A stretch of 64,000 bases of DNA from an uncultured Armatimonadota bacterium (GCA_903899015.1 CAIUHP010000045.1:1-64000); one strand, 5' to 3'; shown: positions 1-9,252, counted from the first letter of the stretch. The notes: generated by a model not told the origin, from the sequence alone. Program-made: numbers and translations.

Positions 1-141
1 AGGTGGTTCGTGCCTCCGCTACCATTTTGGAGAAGTTTCGTAGTTGGAGGTGGTTCGTGCCTCCGCTACCATTTTGGAGAAGTTTCGTAGTTGGAGGTGG
101 TTCGTGCCTCCGCTACCATGTTGGAAAAGTTTCGTAGCTGG
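1..141. repeat. 47-bp tandem repeat, three copies
   Basis: Three consecutive 47-bp units start at 1, 48 and 95. The first two are identical and the third differs by a few bases. The array probably continues upstream, since the window opens at a unit boundary or inside the array. A period of 47 is not a multiple of three, so the repeat shifts frame each unit and is unlikely to be coding. Each unit contains a weak hairpin (GGTGGT with GCTACC), which would fit a REP-like or minisatellite intergenic element. Function unknown. Confidence 0.9.
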
Positions 142-710
142 AGAGTTGCCGGGAAATTGGAATGAACTACCCATTTGCGGGTTTTACTCGCAAAACGGAA
201 GCACGAATCACGTCCGCCTACACAGGCTTAAGTAGATGAAAGAAGGTGGCCATCCATACATGCCCAGATACCGAATTCCGGACCCAAAAAAATTCAGAAC
301 TCTACCCGTCCAATGGATTCCTTAACAATTGGGAGATACGATTACCCTGCCGAAGCTGGCAAGAAAAAACGCGGAGACGTTGAAAGGAGAGCAAAGCACG
401 TCCCCGCGAGCATAGCGTCAAGACTTTATTCTTCTAATTGTTTGAAAAACTTCAAACTGCGAGAACTTTAGCTGCTTGACAACGGTTGCAGTATAGACGT
501 GCATCGCATGATGCACGCGATGATTTTAGTTGCTTATGTTGCCGCAAATAACGGGTCGGGCCAAAACAGCCCTCATCAATAATATGTCAAGCCTAACGTT
601 GCACGTGGAATCTTGTGCCTCATATAGCATCGAAGTCAGCTTCCGACAAGGATATGCCCTTTCCAGGGTGTATACTCCGATTCCAACCTACTTAGGGAGG
701 TGCGCAGCCC
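142..710. other. intergenic region, no supported gene
   Basis: I see no convincing gene here; the short open frames lack ribosome sites and family signatures. One notable site is a perfect inverted repeat GTGCATC-GCAT-GATGCAC at 499-516, overlapped by a second pairing CATCGC (502-507) with GCGATG (517-522). It lies about 190 bp before the ABC transporter start and could be an operator or a transcript hairpin. A TATACT element at 671-676 resembles a -10 box but has no good -35 partner. Confidence 0.6.
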
Positions 711-1631
711 TTGGCCGCCGCCATTGAAACCAAACAGCTAACGAAGAGCTATAAAGCACGCCAAGCCGGAACGATCAACGTCGTCGATCATCTTGACCTT
801 CATGTTGAAGAAGGGGAGATTTTTGGCTTCTTAGGACCGAACGGTGCTGGTAAAACTACCACTATCAAGATGCTTCTGGGCATCATCTACCCAACTTCTG
901 GCGAAGGCTATGTCCTTGGCAAAGAAATTGGCGACATGGATGTCCACCGCCTCATCAGCTATCTGCCAGAAAGGCCTTACTACTATGAGCACATGACGGG
1001 TTTAGAACTTCTAAAGTTCTACGGCTCGCTCTTTGGGATCACAGATAAGGAAAAATTTGTTCAGTTGTTGGAGAAGGTTAACCTTCACCGCGACATGACA
1101 AAGACGATCTCGCAATATTCGAAAGGTATGCAGCAACGCGTTGGGTTAGCCCAAAGCTTGTTGAATGATCCCAAGCTATTATTCTTGGACGAGCCAACGG
1201 GTGGACTTGACCCGATCGCTCACCGCGAGATTCGAGACCTTATTCTTAGTTTCCGTGACGAGGGACGAACTGTGTTCATCTCCAGCCACGAGTTGAGCGA
1301 GGTTGAGCTTATCTGCGATCGTGTCGCCATCATCAACAAAGGCGTTATCGCTCGACAAGGCAAACTCACCGAACTCTTGAAGGGTGGTCGAATTGAGATC
1401 ACTGCGGAAGGAATTCCTGAAGGTCTGCTCAAAGACATGAAGATCGCTGACGCGAACCTTCGTGTTGTCGGAACAGGCTTTATGTTGGATATGCCTGAAG
1501 AGAATGACCCGAACGGCGTCATTGATGCGATCCGGAGCCAAAAGGGCCGGGTAATCAGTGTCGTTCCTCGTAGAAAGAGATTGGAAGATCTCTTCGTTGA
1601 GACGGTCACCACGAAAGGAGCGAATTCTTGA
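711..1631 (+). CDS. ABC transporter ATP-binding protein
   Basis: A 306-residue ABC ATPase that powers export by the membrane protein encoded next. Visible motifs: Walker A GPNGAGKTT at 42-50, signature YSKGMQQR at 136-143, Walker B LLFLDEP at 156-162 and the H-loop His193. The roughly 90-residue tail after the ATPase core is typical of ABC-2 type exporters (CcmA/NatA-like). The TTG start is chosen because AGGGAGG (694-700) lies 10 bp upstream and the protein begins as family members do. The stop overlaps the permease start (TTGA), so translation is probably coupled. Substrate unknown. Confidence 0.95.
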   Translation: MAAAIETKQLTKSYKARQAGTINVVDHLDLHVEEGEIFGFLGPNGAGKTTTIKMLLGIIYPTSGEGYVLGKEIGDMDVHRLISYLPERPYYYEHMTGLELLKFYGSLFGITDKEKFVQLLEKVNLHRDMTKTISQYSKGMQQRVGLAQSLLNDPKLLFLDEPTGGLDPIAHREIRDLILSFRDEGRTVFISSHELSEVELICDRVAIINKGVIARQGKLTELLKGGRIEITAEGIPEGLLKDMKIADANLRVVGTGFMLDMPEENDPNGVIDAIRSQKGRVISVVPRRKRLEDLFVETVTTKGANS

Positions 1632-2419
1632 GACCTATACTAGCTATTGCTTCCACCACCGTAGGTGAGGCGATCCGCAGGAAAGTCTTGCTGATCATCC
1701 TCCTTATCGGAGTTCTCTTTATCGTAGTTGCCCCTGGCCTTGGAATTCTCTCGGCGCGGTCAGAAACGACCGTTTTGAAGAGCTTCATGCTTGGTGTTAT
1801 CCAGGGCGTTAGCGCAATCATCGCCGTTATCTTAACGGTCTACATGATTCCGAACGAGATCGAAAGAAGAACGATTTATACGATTCTCTCGAAACCCGTT
1901 CAGCGCTGGCAGTTCCTCGTCGGTAAGTATCTCGGTGCCGTTCTATCGCTTCTCTTGATGATGGCGATGATGTCCGCGGTTATGGCACTCATGTTCTTCC
2001 TGCAGCAGCAGAGTAAGAATGTTGGTGAAGTTGCCGAACTGATGAAGGGCCCGATGATGTACTTCGTCCAGATGTGCTTGCTTGCGGCAGTCGCGATTTG
2101 TTTCTCAACATTCGTAGCTCCCTTGGTTAACTTCTTCTTGACGGTCGGCGTCTTCCTTGTCGGTGTGTTCTTTAATCCGCTTTTCCAGAGCCTTCAGGAC
2201 AACCAGAACACCGCTCCATTCGTGAAAGGCGTTGCGAAGGTGGTTAACACCGTCCTTCCTAACTTTGCGAACTATAACGTTCAGAACCCGCTCATCAACC
2301 CAACGTCTGCAATCCAGAACGAGGGACGATATTATCTTGGGATCACAGTGTATGGCGTCGTATATATCGGCATTTTGCTGATCATCGGCATCCTTATCTT
2401 TGATCGTCGAGAGGTCTAA
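1628..2419 (+). CDS. ABC-2 type transporter permease
   Basis: A 263-residue inner-membrane protein with about six hydrophobic segments, the usual size and layout of an ABC-2 exporter permease. After the first membrane segment it has the stretch IPNEIERRTIYTILSKPV, characteristic of this family (extended cytoplasmic region followed by a coupling helix). It starts with TTG overlapping the ATPase stop by 4 nt and ends 3 nt before the next gene, so the three genes form an operon. The cargo cannot be read from sequence. Confidence 0.9.
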   Translation: MRPILAIASTTVGEAIRRKVLLIILLIGVLFIVVAPGLGILSARSETTVLKSFMLGVIQGVSAIIAVILTVYMIPNEIERRTIYTILSKPVQRWQFLVGKYLGAVLSLLLMMAMMSAVMALMFFLQQQSKNVGEVAELMKGPMMYFVQMCLLAAVAICFSTFVAPLVNFFLTVGVFLVGVFFNPLFQSLQDNQNTAPFVKGVAKVVNTVLPNFANYNVQNPLINPTSAIQNEGRYYLGITVYGVVYIGILLIIGILIFDRREV

Positions 2420-2422
2420 ACC

Positions 2423-3808
2423 ATGAAGCACAGATCCAGCCCAGTACTGCTAACCGTTTTGGCGATGGCATTTCTGTGCCAGGGGCTCCTTCAGCGGCTT
2501 GTGATCTTCGATCAGTGGTCGAGGGATTACAACCCGGGTAAGGGCAAGATGTACACGAACGCGATGTCTCCAGACCAGATTCTGGCGGTTCTAGCGGGCT
2601 TCCGCGAAATCACTGCTGGCATCCTCTGGGTCAAAGCAGACACGTTCTTTGATCAAGGTAACTACGACGCGATTCTGCCTCTCATCCGATTGGTAACGCT
2701 CTTAGACCCCAACGAAATCGACGTGTATGCAACTGGTATGTGGCACATCGGATACAACTTTACGGACGAAGAGCAGCGATCGGACCGACGCTATATTCCT
2801 TCTGCGCTTGCGCTTGGAAAGGAAGGTACGCGACAGAATCCAGATACCTATGAGCTGTTCTTTGAAGAAGGTTGGCTCTGGTACCACAAGATCGACGATG
2901 ACTACGACAACGCGGTCAAGTGGTTCAAGGAAGCTCAAACGAAGAAGGACATGCTGACGGCTCGAAAGAACCTCCTTGGCATGGCTTATCAGAGAGACGG
3001 CAAAATCAACGAAAGTATCGATACCTACTATCGACTCTTCGATGATTCGGTCAAGCTATATGCTCAAGAGAACGCATTTGGTAACCACCAGAACCGCGAC
3101 ACTCTGGAGAGCAACCTGGACAACATGCTCGTGCGAAAAGTCCAGCGTGGTTTCCAAGCTGAACTAGACAACCGACCGTTGAATTCCTATGACTGCTACC
3201 CTCCGTTCGATGTTGGGTTTAGTGTCAAAGCTTCAGTCGTCGAGCCAAACGTTCTTCGATTTGAAGGCACCTGGAATGTTCTTCCTGTCGGAACTCGAAT
3301 CCGAGTCGTCTTGCGCGATCTCAACTATCCGAAGGCTAAGCCAGCGGAGATGGAGTGGGATTCTTCAAACGACGTCAATCTAGATCCGCCTCGCAACGCG
3401 ACTTTCATGCAGGAACAGTTGTTCGTTAAGAACCGCCGATTCAACAAAAAGGTCGACATGAGCAAAGACCCGACTATGTATCCGTTCACATCGGACAACT
3501 ATGTTCTGGAGTTCTACTACAACCCCCGAAGTGCTCCTCCCCACATCCAAGACAAGTTCAGTTGGAATGGTGAAGGTATGACGGACAAGAACTTCTTGAA
3601 TCAGACTGTTCGACCCGGACAACGAGTCATCTTCGCTTCGCTTCCCATCACTCGAGATATGATTAAGCGGTACGGCCAATGGGTAGATAAAACTCCTGTG
3701 GTCAAGACCAGTAACTATCAAGAGTCTGCTCCAGATGCCGGTCGGGCAGATGACGATGCGATCCTAAAGATCCCATCTCTGCGGTCCGGAATGTCAGGTA
3801 GCAAGTAA
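2423..3808 (+). CDS. membrane-anchored TPR-like protein of the ABC operon
   Basis: A 461-residue protein with one N-terminal hydrophobic segment (about 7-25), then a helical region with TPR-like repeats (roughly 60-230; for example DNAVKWFKEAQTKKD and INESIDTYYRLFDD). The C-terminal half (about 240-400) is beta-rich and unassigned. It follows the permease by 3 nt, so it is probably a periplasmic or membrane-tethered accessory of the exporter. I do not recognise a named family and no catalytic motif is apparent. The ATG start gives a clean signal anchor. Confidence 0.8.
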   Translation: MKHRSSPVLLTVLAMAFLCQGLLQRLVIFDQWSRDYNPGKGKMYTNAMSPDQILAVLAGFREITAGILWVKADTFFDQGNYDAILPLIRLVTLLDPNEIDVYATGMWHIGYNFTDEEQRSDRRYIPSALALGKEGTRQNPDTYELFFEEGWLWYHKIDDDYDNAVKWFKEAQTKKDMLTARKNLLGMAYQRDGKINESIDTYYRLFDDSVKLYAQENAFGNHQNRDTLESNLDNMLVRKVQRGFQAELDNRPLNSYDCYPPFDVGFSVKASVVEPNVLRFEGTWNVLPVGTRIRVVLRDLNYPKAKPAEMEWDSSNDVNLDPPRNATFMQEQLFVKNRRFNKKVDMSKDPTMYPFTSDNYVLEFYYNPRSAPPHIQDKFSWNGEGMTDKNFLNQTVRPGQRVIFASLPITRDMIKRYGQWVDKTPVVKTSNYQESAPDAGRADDDAILKIPSLRSGMSGSK

Positions 3809-3818
3809 ACTAGAAAAA

Positions 3819-3963
3819 GGCTCCAGTCGCCCCCGGCGGTCTGCTAAACTCAGTGGACCGCCGGGAACTGCGCGGCAGCAGGTCGGTGAACCCCGTCAGG
3901 ACCGGAAGGTAGCAGCGGTAAGTCGATTCTCTGTGCGATGCATCATTCCCGGCGACTTGGAGC
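3819..3963 (+). ncRNA. ffs: signal recognition particle RNA
   Basis: The core GGTGAACC followed by GTCAGGACCGGAAGGTAGCAGC (3884-3915 region) matches the conserved SRP RNA domain that binds Ffh. The ends pair: GCTCCAGTCGCC (3820-3831) with GGCGACTTGGAGC (3951-3963), one A bulged. An extra perfect 10-bp hairpin, CCCGGCGGTC with GACCGCCGGG (3832-3841/3856-3865), lies on the 5' side of the core. At about 145 nt it is longer than the roughly 100-nt 4.5S type and shorter than the Bacillus scRNA. It sits directly before dnaX, as scr does in Bacillus. Ends are approximate. Confidence 0.92.
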
Positions 3964-4027
3964 ATTTCTGTTTATTGGGGCTTCCAAGCCAGACGTGACA
4001 CAGATTTAGTTTCCTAGTGACAGAACA

Positions 4028-5716
4028 GTGGCCTACCTATCCCTCTATCGGAAATATCGGAGTCAGACCTTCTCCGACCTTATTGGGCAAGACCATGTAG
4101 TTCGAACACTTCAAAACGCCATTCAGACTGAGCGTGTTTCGCACAGTTACCTCTTTACAGGGCCACGTGGGACCGGTAAAACTTCAACGGCGCGACTTCT
4201 TGCGAAGGCACTTTGCTGCGAAATAGGGCCAACTGCCGAGCCTGACGATACTTGTGACAATTGCCGGTCCATCACGTTAGGCAATGCAGTCGACGTCATT
4301 GAGATGGACGCTGCGAGCGAATCCGGCGTCGAAGAAATTCGTGAACAGATCGTTGAAGCGGTGACCTACCAGCCGATGATTTGTCGATACAAGATATTCA
4401 TCATCGACGAGGTTCACGACCTTTCCCCAAAGGCTTTTGATGCCCTTCTGAAGACGATTGAGGAGCCCCCGGCTCATATCATTTTTATCCTTGCGACCAC
4501 GGAATATAACAAGGTGCCACCTACCATTCGGTCTCGGTGCCAAAAGTTTGAATTTCATCGTGCCAGCATGCAAGACCTCATTCAGAGGCTCACCTACGTT
4601 GCTGAAATGGAAGGGGTACAAGCGGAACCGGCGGCCATTGCGGCGATCGCTCGAATGGCTGATGGAGGCTACCGCGACGGACTAACCTTGCTTGAACAAG
4701 CTATCGTGACTTCAAATGGCACGATCACTCTGCAGCAGGTTTACGACCAGTTAGGACTTGTCTCCGAGGAGATCGTCGATCAACTCGTGCTTGCCATCAA
4801 GGAAGGCGATATTCCGGCAATTATGGACTTGCTGGCAAATGTGGCGCGGCTAGGACGAGATCCTCGGGCGATTCTCGAATCGATGATGTATCGCATGGCG
4901 GATCTGACCAGGGCGTCGTATCAAGTATCCATTGAGGCTGGGTTCGAAGCAACCAGAGAAGCAGCCTTGTTTGAAACGGCAAGTCGCATCGGACGCGACA
5001 CGATCCTACGTTTGAGAGGCGAACTCGCGGACGCACACAAGACCATTCGCGACATCAGCTTGCCGAGACTATGGCTTGAGTCAGAGCTTGTCAGGTTGGC
5101 CCTGCCTCCAACCGTAGTCGCTCGGCCGTCGCATGAGCCAGAAGCTCATCGGGCTAAGCACGCTTCGACGGTCCACGAACCGGCAGCGAAGCCGAAGGCT
5201 GCAGTCCTGCCACCCGCCGAAGCTCCAGTAGCCGAGAAACCCAAGCCAGCGACACCAGAAGTTGCGGCACCGACTCCGGAAGCACCAGTTGTCGAAGCAC
5301 CGAAAACGGCTTCCGAACCTCCCGCTGATCCATGGATCAAAACGGTCGAGGAACTCACCGGCATATCTCGAGTGTTAGGTATGAAACTCGATGGTTGCGT
5401 GATCACTTCCAGCGAAAATCACCTATTAATCGAATTTGGCCCCAGCTCCTACGATTGGGTGAACGCAAGGCCAAAAGCTCAAGAAGAGATTCTCAAATCA
5501 GTAAAACGCAATTTTGGACCTCAAACAGAGGTCGAATATGCGGTTAAGAAGAGAGAAGCTGGTCTTGAGGAGTCAAGCGCGGTAGAATTGCCCGCAGAAG
5601 GAACAATGCTCGAACAACTTGCACGACAAGTTTTTGGAGCCGATCCAAATAATCAAGAAAAACAGAAGAGCCAAGAGCCGGGATCGCCTGAGCCAGAGCC
5701 CCCTTCGGAATACTAG
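4028..5716 (+). CDS. dnaX: DNA polymerase III subunit gamma/tau
   Basis: This is the clamp-loader ATPase of the replicative polymerase, 562 residues. The N-terminus (YLSLYRKYRSQTF) is diagnostic. Walker A GPRGTGKT is at 45-52, a zinc-binding cysteine group at 63/64, 76 and 79, Walker B IIDEVH at 125-130 and the SRC arginine-finger motif at 169-171. A Pro/Ala/Glu-rich linker (about 360-430) precedes a tau-like C-terminal domain. GTG start. I see no obvious A-rich slippery site for programmed frameshifting, so full-length tau may be the only product. The order SRP RNA-dnaX-ybaB-recR is conserved in Firmicutes. Confidence 0.97.
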   Translation: MAYLSLYRKYRSQTFSDLIGQDHVVRTLQNAIQTERVSHSYLFTGPRGTGKTSTARLLAKALCCEIGPTAEPDDTCDNCRSITLGNAVDVIEMDAASESGVEEIREQIVEAVTYQPMICRYKIFIIDEVHDLSPKAFDALLKTIEEPPAHIIFILATTEYNKVPPTIRSRCQKFEFHRASMQDLIQRLTYVAEMEGVQAEPAAIAAIARMADGGYRDGLTLLEQAIVTSNGTITLQQVYDQLGLVSEEIVDQLVLAIKEGDIPAIMDLLANVARLGRDPRAILESMMYRMADLTRASYQVSIEAGFEATREAALFETASRIGRDTILRLRGELADAHKTIRDISLPRLWLESELVRLALPPTVVARPSHEPEAHRAKHASTVHEPAAKPKAAVLPPAEAPVAEKPKPATPEVAAPTPEAPVVEAPKTASEPPADPWIKTVEELTGISRVLGMKLDGCVITSSENHLLIEFGPSSYDWVNARPKAQEEILKSVKRNFGPQTEVEYAVKKREAGLEESSAVELPAEGTMLEQLARQVFGADPNNQEKQKSQEPGSPEPEPPSEY

Positions 5717-5725
5717 GAAAACACG

Positions 5726-6058
5726 ATGAAATTGCCCAAGAACTTCGGGCCGCAAGGATTCGGCGGCATGATGCAACAGATGCAGTCCGCAATGGCCAAA
5801 GCCAGGTCGCTAGAAGATGAACTGGCGAATGAGCGCATTGCCATTGATAAAGGTCCAATCAAAGCCCTTTTCAACGGAACAGGCGAAATCCTCAAGATCG
5901 CAATCGATCCCAGCATCGTCGATCCTGAAGATGTTGAAGCTTTGGAAGATTTGATTGTCAGCGCGGTTCGCGATGGCTTTAACTCTGCCACCGAGCTTCG
6001 AAATGCGAGGGTCCAAGGCATCATGCCTAACCTCCCAGACATTCCTGGTCTCACATAG
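5726..6058 (+). CDS. YbaB/EbfC family nucleoid-associated protein
   Basis: A 110-residue DNA-binding protein of the YbaB/EbfC family. The pattern MMQQMQSAMAKARSLEDEL, then a short beta region (GTGEILKIAIDPSIVD) and EDLIVSAVRDGFNSATEL, matches the family's helix-strand-helix fold and usual length (about 105-115). It begins 9 nt after dnaX, and the dnaX-ybaB-recR gene order supports the call. Members act as small dimeric DNA-binding proteins; a precise role in this organism is not readable. Confidence 0.95.
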   Translation: MKLPKNFGPQGFGGMMQQMQSAMAKARSLEDELANERIAIDKGPIKALFNGTGEILKIAIDPSIVDPEDVEALEDLIVSAVRDGFNSATELRNARVQGIMPNLPDIPGLT

Positions 6059-6068
6059 TTTGAATGGA

Positions 6069-6090
6069 GGGGCAGATCAACTGCCCCACT
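6069..6090 (+). terminator. weak hairpin after ybaB
   Basis: The stem GGGGCAG (6069-6075) pairs with CTGCCCC (6081-6087) around a 5-nt loop just past the ybaB stop. The following ACTTTCTC is only modestly T-rich, so termination may be partial. Confidence 0.45.
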
Positions 6091-6322
6091 TTCTCCTGGG
6101 TTTTGCCCGATGCAACCGGGAAGTTTTCGTGAGGTCATTTGCTGCCATTTGAAGGGTAGTGACCCTCAGGCGATACTCGGACGGTGCACACCTCGTTCAT
6201 CGAGATCTGATTGGAATTTGACCCGGCCCTCGACAACACAATCTCACAGAATCTCGCTTCCACCTTGCTGATTTGGTGGATAAGTAAATCAAGTCGGCTG
6301 ATTATCGCGTCCTAATCGATTC

Positions 6323-6919
6323 ATGCTCTTCGCCCGTCCCCTAGCCGAACTCATTGCCGAACTGGAAAAACTTCCTGGCATCGGGCCGAAGTCTGCCCAA
6401 AGACTGGCCTATCACTTGCTACGAGTCACCGATCATGAAGCCAATCGATTGGCCGATTCCATTCGCAATGCGAAGGTCAAATTACGTTTTTGCGAGCAGT
6501 GCCAGAACATCTCAGAACATGAAGTCTGTGAAATCTGCCGAGATGGCCGCCGAGATCGTTCGACGATCTGCGTCGTTGCCGAGCCCAGAGACATTGCTGC
6601 TCTGGAGCGCATCCATGAGTACAAGGGAAGATATCACGTTCTGCATGGTCTTCTGAGTCCGATGGACGGAGTCGGGCCGGAACAATTACGAGTGAAGGAA
6701 TTGTTGGCGCGACTTTCCAGTAATGAAGTGGTGGAGATTATCTTGGCCACAAACCCAACCATCGAAGGAGACGCAACTGCGCTCTATCTTGCTCGACTTC
6801 TGAAGCCGATGGGTATAAAAGTGACTCGCCTGGCCCATGGCATGCCGGTGGGTGGGGAACTCGACTACGCCGATTCGGCCACGTTGTTATCTGCGCTAGA
6901 GTTTCGCCGGGAAGTATAG
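6323..6919 (+). CDS. recR: recombination mediator protein RecR
   Basis: A 198-residue DNA repair protein that works with RecF/RecO to load RecA on gapped DNA. It has the N-terminal helix-hairpin-helix (LPGIGPKSAQRLAYHLL, 17-33), a four-cysteine zinc finger (Cys57, 60, 69, 72) and a Toprim domain from about residue 80 (ICVVAEPRDIAALE). Length equals the family norm. It is separated from ybaB by 264 bp, more than usual in this cluster, and may have its own promoter; I could not define one. Confidence 0.97.
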   Translation: MLFARPLAELIAELEKLPGIGPKSAQRLAYHLLRVTDHEANRLADSIRNAKVKLRFCEQCQNISEHEVCEICRDGRRDRSTICVVAEPRDIAALERIHEYKGRYHVLHGLLSPMDGVGPEQLRVKELLARLSSNEVVEIILATNPTIEGDATALYLARLLKPMGIKVTRLAHGMPVGGELDYADSATLLSALEFRREV

Positions 6920-7018
6920 AACAGTGAAGGCGATTCCTCAGATATACCAACACGGCCCGCATTTTCGGGCGTATAACATTTTAGACCCTTCTGCGCACCA
7001 CGTTGGGTGGAGAACGTC

Positions 7019-8122
7019 ATGCTCACGCTAATTGCCGCCTCAATGCTCGTGTTCCGACCTACGTTGCCAACTGGCAGTCCAGTGGTCGTTTCTATCAAGG
7101 GGTTTGTTGTTGATCCAATCGTATCCCTCTCGATCGACGGACTTCCGAGCGAAGACTTTGGCTTGACGATGACGACTCGGCATTCAATCGTTATCAATAA
7201 AGATAACGCTGGGCTAACTCGCAAGTTGACGGTGGACGGCAAGACGTTAACGACGGCAGAATTAGAATCACCAGGTGAAAACGCACATCCGGTTTTGAAT
7301 GCCCTTGGCCTTTCCGTCCTCAACACGATGGCGATCGGGATCGATTATTCAAAGAACCAGATCACTTTCTGGCCCGGCGGCCGGTTAACGCCCGAAGAAG
7401 CCAATGCTTGGATCATGCGAGCCCCAAAGTGGATCTCCGAATCCAAGGTTCTAAAAACAAAGATCGAGAGGCGCGCAGAAGTGGCGCCCGTTATCCCCGT
7501 AACCATCAACGGAAAAAAGGTGGACCTTCTTTTGAGAATTGGAAAAGAGGGCACTTCCTTTGCGAAGGGGCAAGAGCCTGATCTCAATACACCGATTGAA
7601 TATGGCCCTGGTGGCAATCACGCCATTGTCTCTGGAGTGACCATTGGGAACACAACCCTACCTTGGAGCCTGTATTTTCGCGGCGTGAACTATGATCCGC
7701 GAAAAGCCATTGACCCAACGATTATGGGGACTTTTACGACCGATAACCTACTCGCGCGGCGGGTGATCGTAGACTTGGCCGGTGGCATGTTGTATTCCGA
7801 ACAACTACCGCTCGACGCCCAAGTGTCCATGTTTTTGACCGCTTGGTTTCAGCTACCAATCGAAGTTCAAGGCTCCAAAATCTTCTTGAAAGAGATGCCG
7901 GACACCAAATTCTTTGCCCAACTGGCACCCATCTATGACAGCGAGGTTCTGGAGATCATGGGGCAATCGGCGGAATCCATCGTGGCGGCAGCCAAGGACT
8001 TCACTGGAGATCGTCGGCTCCTTCTCAAGGTCTTGTTCGAAAAGGTCTGGCGTGGCTTCAAGGTTAAAATCAAGCGAACTGGCGGCGACGTTCAGGAAGT
8101 CGACTTCGATCCTCCGAAGTAG
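7019..8122 (+). CDS. secreted protein with degenerate aspartic-protease-like fold
   Basis: About 367 residues with a short hydrophobic leader (MLTLIAASMLVF). The segment GLSVLNTMAIGIDYSKNQITFW resembles the flap-to-core strand pattern of retropepsin-like aspartic proteases, and a second lobe (VPVTINGKKVDLLLRIG ... GTFTTDNLLARRVIVDL) repeats it. The expected catalytic D-T/S-G is replaced by LRIG, so it is probably not a protease. A GTG at 7007 is also possible, but ATG 7019 is preferred because GGAG (7009-7012) is correctly spaced. Family assignment is inference from pattern. It converges with the McsB-like gene 9 bp downstream. Confidence 0.7.
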   Translation: MLTLIAASMLVFRPTLPTGSPVVVSIKGFVVDPIVSLSIDGLPSEDFGLTMTTRHSIVINKDNAGLTRKLTVDGKTLTTAELESPGENAHPVLNALGLSVLNTMAIGIDYSKNQITFWPGGRLTPEEANAWIMRAPKWISESKVLKTKIERRAEVAPVIPVTINGKKVDLLLRIGKEGTSFAKGQEPDLNTPIEYGPGGNHAIVSGVTIGNTTLPWSLYFRGVNYDPRKAIDPTIMGTFTTDNLLARRVIVDLAGGMLYSEQLPLDAQVSMFLTAWFQLPIEVQGSKIFLKEMPDTKFFAQLAPIYDSEVLEIMGQSAESIVAAAKDFTGDRRLLLKVLFEKVWRGFKVKIKRTGGDVQEVDFDPPK

Positions 8123-8131
8123 GGAAGAAAC

Positions 8132-9157
8132 CTAGCTAAGAAGATCCCTAAGCAAGTCGGCCCGCTGGCGACCGGCCATTTCCTCACGGGAAGGTCCACG
8201 TAACTCCAAAGTCGTTAGGGCGGCATCTGCGGCCCTTGGAGACAATGAAAACCCTTCAATTTCGTCCGCAGCAGCCCATCTGACCCAGCCTAAGACCCGC
8301 ATGCCGTCTGCCAGCGTGATCAAAGGCGACGATAAAGCAAAGTCGCGGGCATGCTGGGCTCTTTCAAGCAGTGTCTCTCGCCCAACGTTCTTTCTGGCGG
8401 TACGCTCTTCGTGTAGCAAGTACTCGCAAGCACCGGCAAATTCTGATCGTGATCCACCGATGACACTCACCTGTGCATACGCACCAATGGCACGGCTAGC
8501 CTCACCAAAGAGCCCTCTAACCGCAATTCCTTTGGCAGCTAATGCCTTGATGACGGAGGGTAACCGGCGTTGGTGTGCGAGGCCGATCAGGTGAAACATA
8601 CACGATTGACGTCGTCCCTCTCCGCAGTTGAACGGACTTGCACTCAAGTGACCGAAGTCTGGTGAAAATGAAAATTGAAGTCGAGATTCGAGAGCGTTGA
8701 GACATCCATAGCTCGCATTCTCGCAATTGCTCAACGACAATCCTGCACTTAATGCTTGAATGCGCAGGTGGTCTTCTTCGTTGACCATCAAGCTAATCGA
8801 ACGATCTGCGTCAACTAAGAACGCTCGGCCCGGCAGCGTCCACTCAAAATCTGGAGAAACGAGTCGACAACCTACAAGATAGTCGCGCTCCGCGTTGGTC
8901 AGACCCTTAAAGATTTCGAGTGCGGGCTGAACCTCACGTGCGGCATCAAGAATCGTCCGCATAATCTCCATGAGCTGGGCTTCGTTGGCTCGATTAGGAA
9001 ATAGCTGGCCACGCAGGTTGCGCATAACGCGCGTACGTGAGCTTAGGACAACGTCGCCATGGGGTGCGTCTTCCGCTAGCCACGCCGGCTTTGGCATTGA
9101 TCGGAGCACCATCCTTTTCCAGGATTCTGTGTCCTTATCAGCTGGCCGCATACGCAT
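8132..9157 (-). CDS. McsB-like protein arginine kinase
   Basis: A 341-residue ATP:guanido phosphotransferase. Family motifs: VVLSSRTRVMRNL (36-48), the glutamate signature NEEDHLRIQ (126-134) and FGHLSASPFNCGEG (168-181), all typical of McsB, which phosphorylates arginines on proteins and marks them for ClpCP. In Firmicutes mcsB sits with ctsR, mcsA and clpC; here no such partner is adjacent. The start is uncertain: Met17 or Met22 would match the usual McsB N-terminus better, and Met22 has AGGATGG upstream. The last 60 residues are divergent. Confidence 0.85.
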   Translation of the reverse strand: MRMRPADKDTESWKRMVLRSMPKPAWLAEDAPHGDVVLSSRTRVMRNLRGQLFPNRANEAQLMEIMRTILDAAREVQPALEIFKGLTNAERDYLVGCRLVSPDFEWTLPGRAFLVDADRSISLMVNEEDHLRIQALSAGLSLSNCENASYGCLNALESRLQFSFSPDFGHLSASPFNCGEGRRQSCMFHLIGLAHQRRLPSVIKALAAKGIAVRGLFGEASRAIGAYAQVSVIGGSRSEFAGACEYLLHEERTARKNVGRETLLERAQHARDFALSSPLITLADGMRVLGWVRWAAADEIEGFSLSPRAADAALTTLELRGPSREEMAGRQRADLLRDLLS

Positions 9158-9252
9158 GCAGTGTACACGTCCACCGCGTCAATCTAGGTGCGTGAGTGCC
9201 TCAAGTCACAAGTACCACGCTCAAAATTTCGTCGGAGTAGAATTCAGAGATC

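Noticed and set aside
44-235. Small protein across the 47-bp repeats
   Set aside because: The repeat period shifts the reading frame each unit and there is no ribosome site.
530-727. 65-residue frame before the ABC operon
   Set aside because: No ribosome site or family signature, and it overlaps the ABC ATPase start in another frame.
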